64,000 nt of DNA, from contig JBEGIR010000044.1 in assembly GCA_040224245.1 (NCBI GenBank), positions 53,358 through 117,357 of the forward strand, given 5' to 3'. The position numbers were made by a program, and so were the translations under genes. Origin of the DNA: Puniceicoccaceae bacterium. GTDB lineage: Bacteria > Verrucomicrobiota > Verrucomicrobiia > Opitutales > JAFGAQ01. Shown here in pieces: positions 18,545-28,042 of this stretch; position 1 is the stretch's first letter, and every line of letters starts with the position of its first letter. The notes under the pieces are model-generated. The model was not told the origin of the DNA and ran no database searches. It saw only the letters and a program-made list of their open reading frames with translations.

Positions 18545-21500
18545 TCAGAATTCGAAGGTCGCGCTGAGAATGAACTGGCGCGGATCGATGATACGGAAGG
18601 CATTGGGTGAACCATCATAGTTCACACCAACCACACGCAGCTCACCGCTTTCCAGAGCGTTCACAATATTCAGCTGGAGCTTCATGCCCACCTTGTCATT
18701 CCAGATCCTCGTGCGGTAACCCAACCACAGGTCGGTATAGGTGTTGGCACTGTCATAGATCGGACGATTCACGTCAGAAAGCACCAGATCATCGGAACCA
18801 CTGCCCGGATTCGGACGTCCATAGTAACCAATGACAGCTTCGTCTTCCCAGCGAACAGCACCCCCCACATTGAATCCAGCGAGCTTGCCTTCTTCAAACG
18901 CGTAGTTGGTGATGATGTTGAAGCGATTCTTGCGCTGTCCTGGAGCCACCTGACCTTCAAGATCGCTGGCAATCGCGTACTGCGGAGTCACCACACTGTC
19001 GTAGTAGAGCTGCGCATTGTAGTTGCCCCATGGATCATCCAAACGAGCTTCCGGACGATATCCATAACTGGTCCAGAAAGTATCGAGGTTCACCTCACGA
19101 CCACTGAACATGGTGTAAGAAGTGAAATTCTGATACTGCGGCAGCAGGTAGTCACTGGCACGTGCATTGTTCCAAACAGGTGAACGGTGTGCATACCACG
19201 CATCGAATTCCTTCAATACGTTGCTGTACTTGGTTTCCTGCTGACTTGCAGTCACCTTGATCGTCCAGTTGCGAATCGGGTTGTAGCTGACCGAGAGTTC
19301 TACCCCCTCAGCTTCAGCCGAACGCGTTGCGTAGATTTGACCAGGAAGGTTGTCATAGTAGTCATGATCCTGACCCCAGATTTCGGAGATAGCAGACTCA
19401 AGCGCTGCTTCTTCTTCCGGTGCAACCACGTCCCAATCTTGCGTTGTCGGATCGCGACCCATGTTGATGAGGGCGATCGTGCGTGCCCAGTTGCGGAACA
19501 ACGTGGTGTCCACATTGCCCACCAGACGGCTGATCGAGGTTCCCGGATTGGTGCGTTCATTTTCGTTTGTAGCCTTGAAGAAGGTCAAACGGGCATAGAG
19601 CTTGCCATCCAGCATGGTCACCTGCACACCGTAGTCCTCGCCCTCACCAGTCGGCTTGGGCAGCGGCTTTCCAAATCCATCCACCTGCGCTGCAGTTGGA
19701 GGATTGAAGTTGTCGGATTTGTTGTAGAAGAATCCGAGGCCCTGAAGGAACTGCGCAAATCCATCGCCGTTAGCAGCGTTGTTTTCGATCGAGTTCCAGT
19801 TGCGGAAGGGATAAAGAACTGCACCCGCTGTGCGCGTGGTTCCTTCGAGTTCATCCCATACATTCCAACGGTTGAACAATACGTCCTTCTGGAAACGGCC
19901 ATCCACCCATTTTTCCTGGTTAGTCATGCCCGGGGTAACGCTTCCGTCCGGGTGCGTGATGGCACCAGCGGTGGTTGCACGAGCACGGTATTTATCCTTA
20001 CTCACCCCAAGTGTTGTGATCAGGCGCTCATTCCAGAGATAACTGGTAAGACCTGCCTTGACCGTGTCGATACGACGCTCGTTGCGGGATGTCGTTGCTT
20101 CATGCAGATTGTACTCCTGCGTCATGCTGATGTCTTCCCACTGGTTGGTGCCGTAGTTGTAGGTCGTGATGTTTCCGGTGTAGCGGTCATAGTTCCACTC
20201 ACCCGAACCCCGTGTGACCTTGCCATTCGGATCTCCGGGATTTGCCAGATAGTAGGCACGACGGATTCCCGTGTTCTGGTAGTTCCAGCCCGTCGGGTTG
20301 CCGTTCGCATCGTTGTTGGGATTCTTCAGAAAACGAATGGTTCCATTGGCGACTTCATCTCCGGCAACAAAGTTCCAGCGACGACGCTCGAACTGATGCA
20401 TGGAGTCAAAGCGGGATGCCATGCCTACAAGCTGATGGCGTCCAAGCCAACCCATCCAGCCATCCTTGTCAGTGAAGTCAGGCGTGAAGGCGACCATGAA
20501 ACGATAGTGGTCGTTGGTCGTCTTGTTGAAGAACTGGTCGGGGTCGAAGTCTTCCACATACGGAGTTCCCAGGTAGGGATTCATGCGACCGTCCGGCAGG
20601 CGAACGTTGGTGTCCACAAACAGCGTCGTCACGTTGAGCTGAGCCACCGTGTAGTTTGTGGTCGATTCGTAGTCCTGATGGAAATAACCCGCATTGATAT
20701 TCAACAGCTCAGGAAGAATTTCCTGGTCGAATTCGAAGTTGTAGGTGAGTGCTTCATCCTTACCAAAGTTCATCTGGTTGACGTTCACCTTTTCCCAGTT
20801 GTAGATCGACTTGTCGGTCACGCCCGGGTAGCGGTAGCTGCCCACTCCTGCAGGTGCACTCCAAAGACTGGAAGCCGTGTAGCGCTGATTGTAAACCTGA
20901 TCCGATGCTGCATTTGCATAAATGTCAGCCGTAGTCGGGAACAGAGGAGCATTTGCCGCCGGGTTTTCTGCAGTACCGTATGTCGTGCGGTACTGGCCTG
21001 CAAAACCGGTGAACCAGTTCTGAGTGCGACCGTCCTGAATCTGCATGGTCGGGCGACCATTGTTTGCAAATACAATTCCGGGAACATAGCGGCTGGATGA
21101 TGTGTTGGTCAGCGCGCCTTCACCGAAGATGGTATAACCTGCATACTGAGTCTGGTCTCCATTCCACAGCGACGCATCATATCCTGGTTGCGCCATGATC
21201 CAGTCGCGCACGCGATCTGCCTGCATCGAATCGGCGCTCATCACATAGGGTCCGAGATTCTGACCTGTGGACAGCAGCGATACTTCGAGTGTCGTGGGAT
21301 CGTAAACCGGCATGCCTGCGTTGCGCCACTCTGTGACACCGTCGCGCGGGGTCAGGTTGTTCGGACGACGGTTGTCGTTGTCGTACTTTTCAATATTGAA
21401 ACGCAGACGGGTCGACTTGGTCGGCTGGAAAGTGATGGCACCATAAGCACGAGTCGTTTCATCATAGGATGGTTTGCGCTCAAACTGTTTGTCATCATAG

Positions 21501-22240
21501 AGAAACGCACCATAGATGGCCACCTTCTCATGCACGGGTTTGTTGAACGAAATGCTCGCACGGTTCGAACCACGGTCATCGAAACGCAACCCAAGTGTCG
21601 CAGATTCTTTTCCGAGGAACGCACTCGCTGTGCTCACGTTCACGATACCCGCAGGACTTCCCAGACCAAAGATCATGGAGTTCGGACCGCGGTTGATTTC
21701 CAGCGACTGAACGTTGTAGGAGTCAAACGGAAGTCCACCAACGGACAGGTAATAGTTAATCGTGCGGTCTGGAGTTCCGATACCACGAATACGGTTTGCG
21801 GTCACCGTGGTCTGCGGAGAACCCGAACCACCGTGCGTGAAACCTGCAATGGTATCGACCACACCGTCATTGCGCAGGGACTGAACCGAAGGAGTGTAGG
21901 TTGCCGAACCTTCCGTATTCAGCTCATAGCGAAACACGTCGTTGAGGTCAGTCGATGCCGTATCGTCCAGCTGCTGCCGCGATACCACCGTAATGGATGC
22001 AGCAAGGTCGCTGAGCTTGGTGTTGAGTCGGCTACCTGCGGTTGTGTTTTCGGTGTAATACCCGATGTCATTTTCCGATGCAGATATCTCGAAGGGTGAG
22101 AGCACATAGATGTTCTCATCCTCCAACTCATCCGTCTGCGCCATTGCGACAGTAGGCACCGCAACGGAAACGAACGAAGATAGCAGCAAATTGCGCCACG
22201 TCGTCCGTCGTTTTTGGAGTATGCTTTGTTGATATGTCAT
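18545..22240 (-). CDS. Long TonB-dependent receptor of the verrucomicrobial 'LSPFEISA' type
   Basis: This 1231-residue outer-membrane receptor has a signal peptide (LLLSSFVSVAVPTVAMAQ) and a mature N-terminus with the YVLSPFEISA TonB-box-like segment seen in many Opitutales receptors. The plug has SLEINRGPNSMIFGLGSPAG and VNVSTASAF (about 50-220), followed by a very long barrel ending FILSATFEF. Such paralogues are numerous in this group, and most have unknown, probably carbohydrate or metabolite, ligands. It lies 313 bp downstream of a same-strand glycoside hydrolase family 2 gene, so a linked role in glycan use is possible. No SusD-like partner is present. A strong terminator follows. Confidence 0.88.
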   Translation of the reverse strand: MTYQQSILQKRRTTWRNLLLSSFVSVAVPTVAMAQTDELEDENIYVLSPFEISASENDIGYYTENTTAGSRLNTKLSDLAASITVVSRQQLDDTASTDLNDVFRYELNTEGSATYTPSVQSLRNDGVVDTIAGFTHGGSGSPQTTVTANRIRGIGTPDRTINYYLSVGGLPFDSYNVQSLEINRGPNSMIFGLGSPAGIVNVSTASAFLGKESATLGLRFDDRGSNRASISFNKPVHEKVAIYGAFLYDDKQFERKPSYDETTRAYGAITFQPTKSTRLRFNIEKYDNDNRRPNNLTPRDGVTEWRNAGMPVYDPTTLEVSLLSTGQNLGPYVMSADSMQADRVRDWIMAQPGYDASLWNGDQTQYAGYTIFGEGALTNTSSSRYVPGIVFANNGRPTMQIQDGRTQNWFTGFAGQYRTTYGTAENPAANAPLFPTTADIYANAASDQVYNQRYTASSLWSAPAGVGSYRYPGVTDKSIYNWEKVNVNQMNFGKDEALTYNFEFDQEILPELLNINAGYFHQDYESTTNYTVAQLNVTTLFVDTNVRLPDGRMNPYLGTPYVEDFDPDQFFNKTTNDHYRFMVAFTPDFTDKDGWMGWLGRHQLVGMASRFDSMHQFERRRWNFVAGDEVANGTIRFLKNPNNDANGNPTGWNYQNTGIRRAYYLANPGDPNGKVTRGSGEWNYDRYTGNITTYNYGTNQWEDISMTQEYNLHEATTSRNERRIDTVKAGLTSYLWNERLITTLGVSKDKYRARATTAGAITHPDGSVTPGMTNQEKWVDGRFQKDVLFNRWNVWDELEGTTRTAGAVLYPFRNWNSIENNAANGDGFAQFLQGLGFFYNKSDNFNPPTAAQVDGFGKPLPKPTGEGEDYGVQVTMLDGKLYARLTFFKATNENERTNPGTSISRLVGNVDTTLFRNWARTIALINMGRDPTTQDWDVVAPEEEAALESAISEIWGQDHDYYDNLPGQIYATRSAEAEGVELSVSYNPIRNWTIKVTASQQETKYSNVLKEFDAWYAHRSPVWNNARASDYLLPQYQNFTSYTMFSGREVNLDTFWTSYGYRPEARLDDPWGNYNAQLYYDSVVTPQYAIASDLEGQVAPGQRKNRFNIITNYAFEEGKLAGFNVGGAVRWEDEAVIGYYGRPNPGSGSDDLVLSDVNRPIYDSANTYTDLWLGYRTRIWNDKVGMKLQLNIVNALESGELRVVGVNYDGSPNAFRIIDPRQFILSATFEF

Positions 22241-22553
22241 ATTGAACTGTAGTTAAATCGGACTTCCCCAAACGAGGATTTCCAATGTTACGACATACCC
22301 CACCGTCTCACGATGATCGCACGAAAGCTGGGGTAAGTCAGTTTTGGGTAGATTAGGGTAGATGCAGTATAGCGATTGCTCGGGATCCTTTCCTATCCCT
22401 GAATCTGCAAATAATGAACTCCCAAAGCTTCAAGCTCTCAACTTCTGTAGAATCAGACAGTAAGAAGAACGCATGCGCAACCACGATTGTCCCGTTTTCC
22501 CGCCTCGCTGCACCATTTGCGATGCAATGGCTTTCCGACTTCCTCCCAAAACA
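22241..22553. other. Spacer upstream of the long TonB receptor
   Basis: This stretch of about 310 bp between the GH2 stop and the receptor start should hold the receptor promoter. I see no conserved riboswitch, repeat or convincing -35/-10 pair. Confidence 0.4.
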
Positions 22554-25388
22554 TCAGGGTGCTTCCGCTGGTAGTTCAGGAATCAGCTCCTCAGGTTTTT
22601 CGTCGGTCCCCACGTCGTATTGCTTGCGCGCTTTGCATTCAAACAGTTCTGCCAGAACCGATGCCTGCACGCTCAGCCTGGGCTGGAAGTGTGCTCCGCT
22701 CATGTAATGAATCAGACTGCGGTACAACTGTGCCGCCACAGGCCGACTGGGATCTTCCGCATCCAGCTTCGCCGTGCAGACCATCACACGGCTCTTCCCG
22801 ATCCGGAACTCGAACAACAGCCCCAGTTTTCGGTTGATGAACCAGGTGTCGATCGGCTGCACGATGGGTTGCAGCTCCTTTGGGAAAAACTCGAGGTTGG
22901 CGACTGGCTGATCCTGCACCAACTCCCACCACTGGTAGTCGCTGTGGTCCTCCGTCGGAAACCCATCAAAGACAGGATGGGTAGGGTCGATGTGCAACCC
23001 CAGGGTGTGCGGCGGTGCCATCTGAAACCACGAGGTATTCCAAAATGCAGGGCGAAAATACTGGGCAACCTCCCGACCATTCTGGATCGCATCGGCTGCA
23101 AGCACCAATACATCCTTTCCCTCATCCAACGCATGCTGCAGAGCGATATCCCAGGTGTGGGCGATGTGGATCGTATCCGGAATATTGAGGGCATTCGGAC
23201 GCGGAAATACCCACAGCGGCCATTCATTCGAAATGTCTGCCACCCGAACCCGAAACATCCATTTCCGCGCACTTGAGATTTGAGTCAGCGTGTGACTGAC
23301 CCTTCCCAAAAAACTCACACTCCCGCATGGAATTTCCGGGCAGATGAACGATCCCGCTTCAATTCGCTGATCCCCGTCAGTACCACACTCGACCAATTCC
23401 CACTCGAGCAACGCAAGGGTCAAGTCCGCATCTGAGAAATTTGCAACTTCAATCTCCCACCACAGTGTCTCACCTTCACACCCCACAAAACCAGGGGTGC
23501 GCGCCAAAATCGTGACAGGACCCAGCCACCTTCGCACTGCCCCGGTGTCCACATAGGGTTTGCGCTCGTAGAATGCGTTCAACCACCCCACCAACGCCGT
23601 ACCCTGCCCGGGAAAATCGTTCGCCCCAAGCAATTGGATTCCCGCCAGTCCAGGCGTGCGCAGGGCAGCCTCCACCTCCGCGCGATAGCAGAGCAGCTGC
23701 AACTGCCCCGATGCCTGCAGAAAGCGGCGCGCAGTCGCAGCGTCAAACTGTTGGAGGAAGCACTCGCGGAACATTTCAAGATTTTTGGCCTTCAACAGGC
23801 CACTGTACTGCGCAATTTCCTCAAAATCCGGAAAGACACAAAACTGCCCCATTTCGTGTGAGACAAAGGGCTGCGCATGACCCGCAATCTGCTCTCGATA
23901 ATCAAAGAGGCTGTGCGGTCGTTCAGCCTCGAACGGCAGTCCGCGCGGTTTGCTGTGCACGATGAAATCCGACTCTCTGACCATCGGCCACTTCGTGCCC
24001 ACCGAAGCACCGGTATAGAGCTGTCGATCATCCCGCTCCCGAAAGTGCCGCACATACTCGGCCAGAAAAGAAACCTGCCGGGCACCAAAGGGTTCATTGC
24101 CCGAAGCAACCATGCACAGTGAAGCGTGGTTGCCATACTGTTCGAGCAGGCGCTCGGTTTCGCGATAGATGAACCCGTCGATGGGATCGCCCTGTCCGAT
24201 GGATACGCCGTGATTGGGCCACGTCGGTGCTTCAACCTGCAGGTAAAAACCACATTGATCCGCTGCCGCAAATGCCGCCTCTGGAGGACACCAGGAATGA
24301 AAGCGAACGTGATTGAATCCCTGCTCTCCGAGGATTCGAAAATATCGCATCCACGCTTCCACGTCCATTGGTGGGTATCCTGTCTTCGGAAACACGCAGC
24401 AGTCCACATTCCCTCGCAGAAACAGCGCACGTGCATTCACCGCAAAACGTGTACCCCGCACTCCAAAGTCACGAAATCCATGTTGCTCACACCACACCAC
24501 TTCCACACCACTGCTCGAACGGAACACGATGCTCACTTCATGCAGGATGGGGTGAAATTCATCCCACCGTTCAACGCCCTCAAGATCCAGTTCGAGTTCA
24601 AACCGATGATCCATCGCTTGCGTCGCCACACTGGCCTGCACCGAGCGCACCGCCGAAGTGGGCTTTCCCGCAGGTTGCAGTTTCACAGACAAACTGCCGC
24701 GAATCGCCTGCTCGCACGTCAGCAGGCCTCTCACACAGAGTCGGTTGCGCTGCCAGTCCGGTCTCAGCTGTACTGACTGAATCTCAACTGCATTCACAAA
24801 CCGAAGCTGCATTTGTCCAATCACACCATTCCAGTTCCCCTGAGTGTGATCTGAAATGCTGTGGGCATCCTGTCCGGGATGAATCTCCCGAATCGCATTG
24901 TCCACACGAAGCGTCAATCGATGTCGACCAGGTGCTTTCAGCCCCGCATGCTCAACGTAATGTGGAACCGACAGGCTCTCCCCACTGCCAAGCAGCTCTC
25001 CATCGATCCAGAGCGATGTCTGCCAATGCGGTCGCTCCAGTTCGATCACAAAAGAGCGTCCAACACAGGACTCGGGTATCTCGACCTCCCGCTCATACCA
25101 CGCTACACCTACATAGCGCCGAAGCGGAGTCAGCCAAAACGGAAAGTGCGGGGGCTTGGTGTTGCGATAGGATTCCAGCTCCGGTTCGTGAAACCATGAT
25201 CTGTCGTAAATGCTTCCCGTCCACTGCGTTTCCAGATCCGGCACATCGCCAAGCCCCGCCTCCGCAACCGTCCCGGGCAGATCCGCACTCACATCCGTTT
25301 CAAGGGGAGCGGCATACCAGGCTTCCGTTTCACCGCAGTTCTGCGGATCGAGTTTCACTTTCCAAGGTCCTGACAGGTCGAATTTCAT
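22554..25388 (-). CDS. Glycoside hydrolase family 2 enzyme
   Basis: This is a protein of about 944 residues in GH2 architecture. An N-terminal jelly-roll sugar-binding domain opens with FDLSGPWKVKLDP and contains VAWYEREVEIPE and SLWIDGELLGSGES. Immunoglobulin-like segments follow, then a TIM barrel with FLRGNVDC, HVRFHSWCPPEAAF, the acid/base Glu in MVASGNEPFGAR and a likely nucleophile Glu in FVSHEMGQFC. Both catalytic glutamates are therefore present. GH2 includes beta-galactosidases, mannosidases and glucuronidases, and I cannot tell which. There is no obvious signal peptide at the chosen start (MKFDLSGP). Longer in-frame starts at 25415 and beyond run into repeats and are unlikely. Confidence 0.88.
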   Translation of the reverse strand: MKFDLSGPWKVKLDPQNCGETEAWYAAPLETDVSADLPGTVAEAGLGDVPDLETQWTGSIYDRSWFHEPELESYRNTKPPHFPFWLTPLRRYVGVAWYEREVEIPESCVGRSFVIELERPHWQTSLWIDGELLGSGESLSVPHYVEHAGLKAPGRHRLTLRVDNAIREIHPGQDAHSISDHTQGNWNGVIGQMQLRFVNAVEIQSVQLRPDWQRNRLCVRGLLTCEQAIRGSLSVKLQPAGKPTSAVRSVQASVATQAMDHRFELELDLEGVERWDEFHPILHEVSIVFRSSSGVEVVWCEQHGFRDFGVRGTRFAVNARALFLRGNVDCCVFPKTGYPPMDVEAWMRYFRILGEQGFNHVRFHSWCPPEAAFAAADQCGFYLQVEAPTWPNHGVSIGQGDPIDGFIYRETERLLEQYGNHASLCMVASGNEPFGARQVSFLAEYVRHFRERDDRQLYTGASVGTKWPMVRESDFIVHSKPRGLPFEAERPHSLFDYREQIAGHAQPFVSHEMGQFCVFPDFEEIAQYSGLLKAKNLEMFRECFLQQFDAATARRFLQASGQLQLLCYRAEVEAALRTPGLAGIQLLGANDFPGQGTALVGWLNAFYERKPYVDTGAVRRWLGPVTILARTPGFVGCEGETLWWEIEVANFSDADLTLALLEWELVECGTDGDQRIEAGSFICPEIPCGSVSFLGRVSHTLTQISSARKWMFRVRVADISNEWPLWVFPRPNALNIPDTIHIAHTWDIALQHALDEGKDVLVLAADAIQNGREVAQYFRPAFWNTSWFQMAPPHTLGLHIDPTHPVFDGFPTEDHSDYQWWELVQDQPVANLEFFPKELQPIVQPIDTWFINRKLGLLFEFRIGKSRVMVCTAKLDAEDPSRPVAAQLYRSLIHYMSGAHFQPRLSVQASVLAELFECKARKQYDVGTDEKPEELIPELPAEAP

Positions 25389-25510
25389 GTGGGGTATCAA
25401 CACTAAATCCACCATGCCACCGTAAACTCTGCAACCCGCCAACTGCGAGTCGCAATGGACAGTCAGATCAGAGAAACAAGGATGGCAAACCAAGTGCTTT
25501 TTTCCACTTC

Positions 25511-25705
25511 TGCCTGTCGGAATTTTTCCAAATTCCGCTACAAAAATAATGCTCCGGCGCCATCCCGACGCAACGAGAGGAGAACGGCATCCATTTTTCA
25601 GCAAACTTCAATGTGTCGGAATTTTCCCAAATTCCGCTACAAAGATGATGTTCCGTCGCCATCCGATACAACCGGAGGAGAATGTCGGATTTCCAGCAAG
25701 ACAGC
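25511..25705 (-). repeat. Two diverged ~99-bp units carrying the GGAATTT/AAATTCC hairpin
   Basis: CGGAATTTTTCCAAATTCCG at 25518-25537, and its counterpart at 25617-25636, are each followed by CTAC. On the minus strand they read as GTAGCGGAATTT with a hairpin. The flanks (ATGCTCCGGCGCCATCC / ATGTTCCGTCGCCATCC) are also similar, so the whole unit was duplicated. It shares the GTAGCGG head with the other REP families. Confidence 0.75.
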
Positions 25706-25707
25706 AG

Positions 25708-25734
25708 CCTGAGGAAAGGCAAGCTCCCCTCAGG
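25708..25734 (-). terminator. Possible terminator stem after the TPP-controlled receptor
   Basis: CCTGAGG and CCTCAGG can pair as a 7-bp stem with a 13-nt loop, 15 bp past the receptor stop. No T-run follows on the minus strand, so intrinsic termination would be weak. Confidence 0.35.
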
Positions 25735-25749
25735 CATGATCAAAGCATG

Positions 25750-27861
25750 CTAAAACCGGTAGCGCAGCGTGGTGCCGATCTGTAGTGGATCCGCAAGGGC
25801 TTCGTAGCGCTGGTCACCCTCACCGTTGTCGAAGTAAAACACACGGCTGGCGTACTGCTTGTCCAGCAGGTTCTTGCCCCAGAGACTCCATTCCCAGTTC
25901 CCCAAACGATAACCAACAGTTGCATGCAGGAGCTGCATCGCATCCCGCTTTTCCGTGTGGCTATTCGATTCGTAGTAGGAGTCGCGTGCACTCCAGAACA
26001 CGCTCCCAAATACCCCCGATTCCGCTTGGTAGGAAAGGTTCAGGTGGTATTGCCAGGAGGGTGCGTTGGCGAGCTTGCGCTCGGGCACCCATCCTCCCGG
26101 ATCAGTATAGCCATCCCGCTCGGCGTCAAGCAGGCTGAGGCCTGCCACCAGATCCCAGTGGCGGGACAGTTTCCACTGCAGTTCTGCCTCCATTCCAAAG
26201 TGCCGGGCGTCCTCTCCGTTAACCGTCAGGTAACGGAAAAAACCTCCGGCACCCACAGAATCCCGCAGCTGCGCATCCTTGCGCAAGAGGTAGAATCCCG
26301 TCAGCTGGACCGACAGGCGTTCCTCCTGCAACCACGAGCGCAGTCCGAGTTCCACATTCCAAAGCTCTTCCGAATCATACACCAGTGGCAGCTCGGGTGT
26401 GGTAAAGGTCGCACTGTTGGCACCAGCAGCTTTGTATCCGCGCGCCAGACTCGCAAACAACAATGTACTGGCATCGAGGTTGTGCTCAAGGGTGAGTTTC
26501 CCACCGATCAGCGCACCGTCCTGCCTACTGCTGCCGGAAAAGACGTAATCCTGATAATAGCCTTGCTCCGCCGCCTGTGAGTCAAAATCCACATCATGCC
26601 ACTCATGACGTAGCCCCAGAACCAATCGCGTGGCCTCCGTCCACTCCAAGCGCATTTGGCCAAACAGTGCAACCGTGTCGGTCGCATATGCCGAATTCAC
26701 ATCCACCTGGCCATAGTCCCATGGCCCCCCAGTGGGGTCTCCATCGCGGTAGAGCACGTCCGTGTCTTCATCCAGAGTTTGCACATAGACTCCGGCGGTC
26801 CAGCGCAGTGCCGAGCGCGCATCCCAATCGAGCCGAAGCTCCTGGGTCAGCACCTTGCGGTCCCTCCACGTGGCCAGAAATCCGGCATAGGAAGCATCGG
26901 TCCAGTCCGCATCGTAGCTGTAGAGCGAGTCACTCTGCATCCATGCGGATTTGCTGGTCACGGTCAGTCGATCACTGGCGTGAAACTGTCCCTTGAGACT
27001 CGCACCCCTCGATTCCTGTTCATCGCGTCCGGGTTCGTCCGACGCAGTCTCAAAGGCTCGATGGTCCATGGAGAACACGTCGTAGCCATTGTCCATGTCC
27101 GCCGCAAACAGTGTGGCATCCCACTGCCAGCGCTCTGTTGGTTTCCAGCGCAGTTTCAGGCGCGCCTGTCGCTCGTCCCGTTCATTGGTGTCGTCGCGGC
27201 CCGTCACCCGGTTGGTGTGGTATCCATCGTGTCGCAGCTTTTGCAGGGCAACGCGAAAGCTCAGAACTTCCGGCTGGGCCTCACTCAGCGGACCGCCCAC
27301 CGCGACCGCACCACTCGCCAGCCCATCTGAGCCGACCGTCCCCTGGGCATATCCCGACCAAAAGGGTGTCGGGTCTTCGGAAACGATGCGGATCACCCCC
27401 CCGGCTGCATTGGCACCGAAGGCACCTGCCTGTGGACCCCGCAGCAGCTCCACCTGCCGCACGTCCAGCAGCGTACCGATGCTGCCAAGCCCAGTAAAAT
27501 CGAGGTCATCCACCAGCAACGCAACCGCCGCATCGGGAGTTTCCCCTTCAAACTGGGAGTTTTCACCAATGCCGCGCACCTGAAAATAGCGGGCACGGGA
27601 ACTGCCTCCGGTTGTAGTTAGGTTTGGCAGAGCGGTGGTCAGGTCCTCCAGGTGCTGGTAGGTCGGACTCACCAGTGTGGAAGCACCCACCACTGACACA
27701 CTTGCAGTGGTCTGTTGCAGTTCGGACTGCCAGAGTTCACCCGTGACTACGGTCACGGGCAGGTCGATGATGGCATCGGATTCGACCGCACGCAGGGGTG
27801 CAGTCGTGAGCAGCAGGGATGTCACTCCCGCCACCAGATTTTTCATGATCTTTGCTTTCAT
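25750..27861 (-). CDS. TonB-dependent receptor under TPP riboswitch control, probable thiamine uptake
   Basis: This 703-residue outer-membrane receptor has a signal peptide (LVAGVTSLLLTTAPLRAVES), a TonB box near IIDLPVTVVTGE and a plug with ARYFQVRGIGENSQFEG and LLRGPQAGAFGANAAGG (about 25-165). The barrel ends IGTTLRYRF. It resembles the iron-complex/'OMR' receptors. The leader contains a clear TPP riboswitch, so uptake of thiamine, a thiamine phosphate or a precursor is the best inference. TPP-regulated outer-membrane receptors are known from Bacteroidetes. ATGs at 27861 and 27846 are both possible starts. No inner-membrane thiamine transporter or thi gene is adjacent. Confidence 0.9.
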   Translation of the reverse strand: MKAKIMKNLVAGVTSLLLTTAPLRAVESDAIIDLPVTVVTGELWQSELQQTTASVSVVGASTLVSPTYQHLEDLTTALPNLTTTGGSSRARYFQVRGIGENSQFEGETPDAAVALLVDDLDFTGLGSIGTLLDVRQVELLRGPQAGAFGANAAGGVIRIVSEDPTPFWSGYAQGTVGSDGLASGAVAVGGPLSEAQPEVLSFRVALQKLRHDGYHTNRVTGRDDTNERDERQARLKLRWKPTERWQWDATLFAADMDNGYDVFSMDHRAFETASDEPGRDEQESRGASLKGQFHASDRLTVTSKSAWMQSDSLYSYDADWTDASYAGFLATWRDRKVLTQELRLDWDARSALRWTAGVYVQTLDEDTDVLYRDGDPTGGPWDYGQVDVNSAYATDTVALFGQMRLEWTEATRLVLGLRHEWHDVDFDSQAAEQGYYQDYVFSGSSRQDGALIGGKLTLEHNLDASTLLFASLARGYKAAGANSATFTTPELPLVYDSEELWNVELGLRSWLQEERLSVQLTGFYLLRKDAQLRDSVGAGGFFRYLTVNGEDARHFGMEAELQWKLSRHWDLVAGLSLLDAERDGYTDPGGWVPERKLANAPSWQYHLNLSYQAESGVFGSVFWSARDSYYESNSHTEKRDAMQLLHATVGYRLGNWEWSLWGKNLLDKQYASRVFYFDNGEGDQRYEALADPLQIGTTLRYRF

Positions 27862-27864
27862 ATG

Positions 27865-27891
27865 GATCTCAATCGGGTTCGCTTTGAGATC
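27865..27891 (-). promoter_or_regulatory. Hairpin over the ribosome-binding region of the riboswitch-controlled receptor
   Basis: GATCTCA and TGAGATC form a perfect 7-bp inverted repeat that ends 4 nt before the ATG at 27861. It would cover the ribosome-binding region and is a plausible expression platform for the TPP riboswitch upstream, acting on translation. A short AGCG-ATT-CGCT stem with TTTT just before it could alternatively terminate transcription. Confidence 0.45.
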
Positions 27892-27940
27892 CGGCCCAAG
27901 GCGGTGAAAAGCGAATCGCTCAGATGTGATTGGATCCGTT

Positions 27941-28042
27941 CCTTTTCCTACGCCGGTGTCAACCGGATCAGGTTCGAAGGGACCGCTACTGTGCCGCTTT
28001 CGCGAAAAGGTAGTATCTCAGACCCATGCCAGGTCGCCCCTA
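27941..28042 (-). promoter_or_regulatory. TPP (THI-element) riboswitch
   Basis: Read on the minus strand, the leader has GGGTCTGAGATACTACC, with the CTGAGA core at about 28016-28021. It then has the CGAACCTGATCCGGTTGAC and ACCGGCGTAGGAAAAGG segments, which match the conserved pyrimidine- and pyrophosphate-sensing loops of the TPP aptamer. The variable P3 extension is CTTTTCGCGAAAGC. It lies about 80 nt upstream of the TonB receptor start and would repress it when thiamine pyrophosphate is abundant. Confidence 0.96.

Larger units (their letters stand above)
25389..25749. other. Spacer with a tandem ~99-bp duplication
   Basis: Upstream of the GH2 gene the sequence holds two ~99-bp repeat units (25511-25705) and a stem-loop at 25708-25734. 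No gene is supported. Confidence 0.5.

Noticed and set aside
18607..22099. Long plus-strand frames opposite the long TonB receptor
   Set aside because: The minus-strand receptor is unambiguous. The opposite frames are codon-bias shadows without domain motifs.
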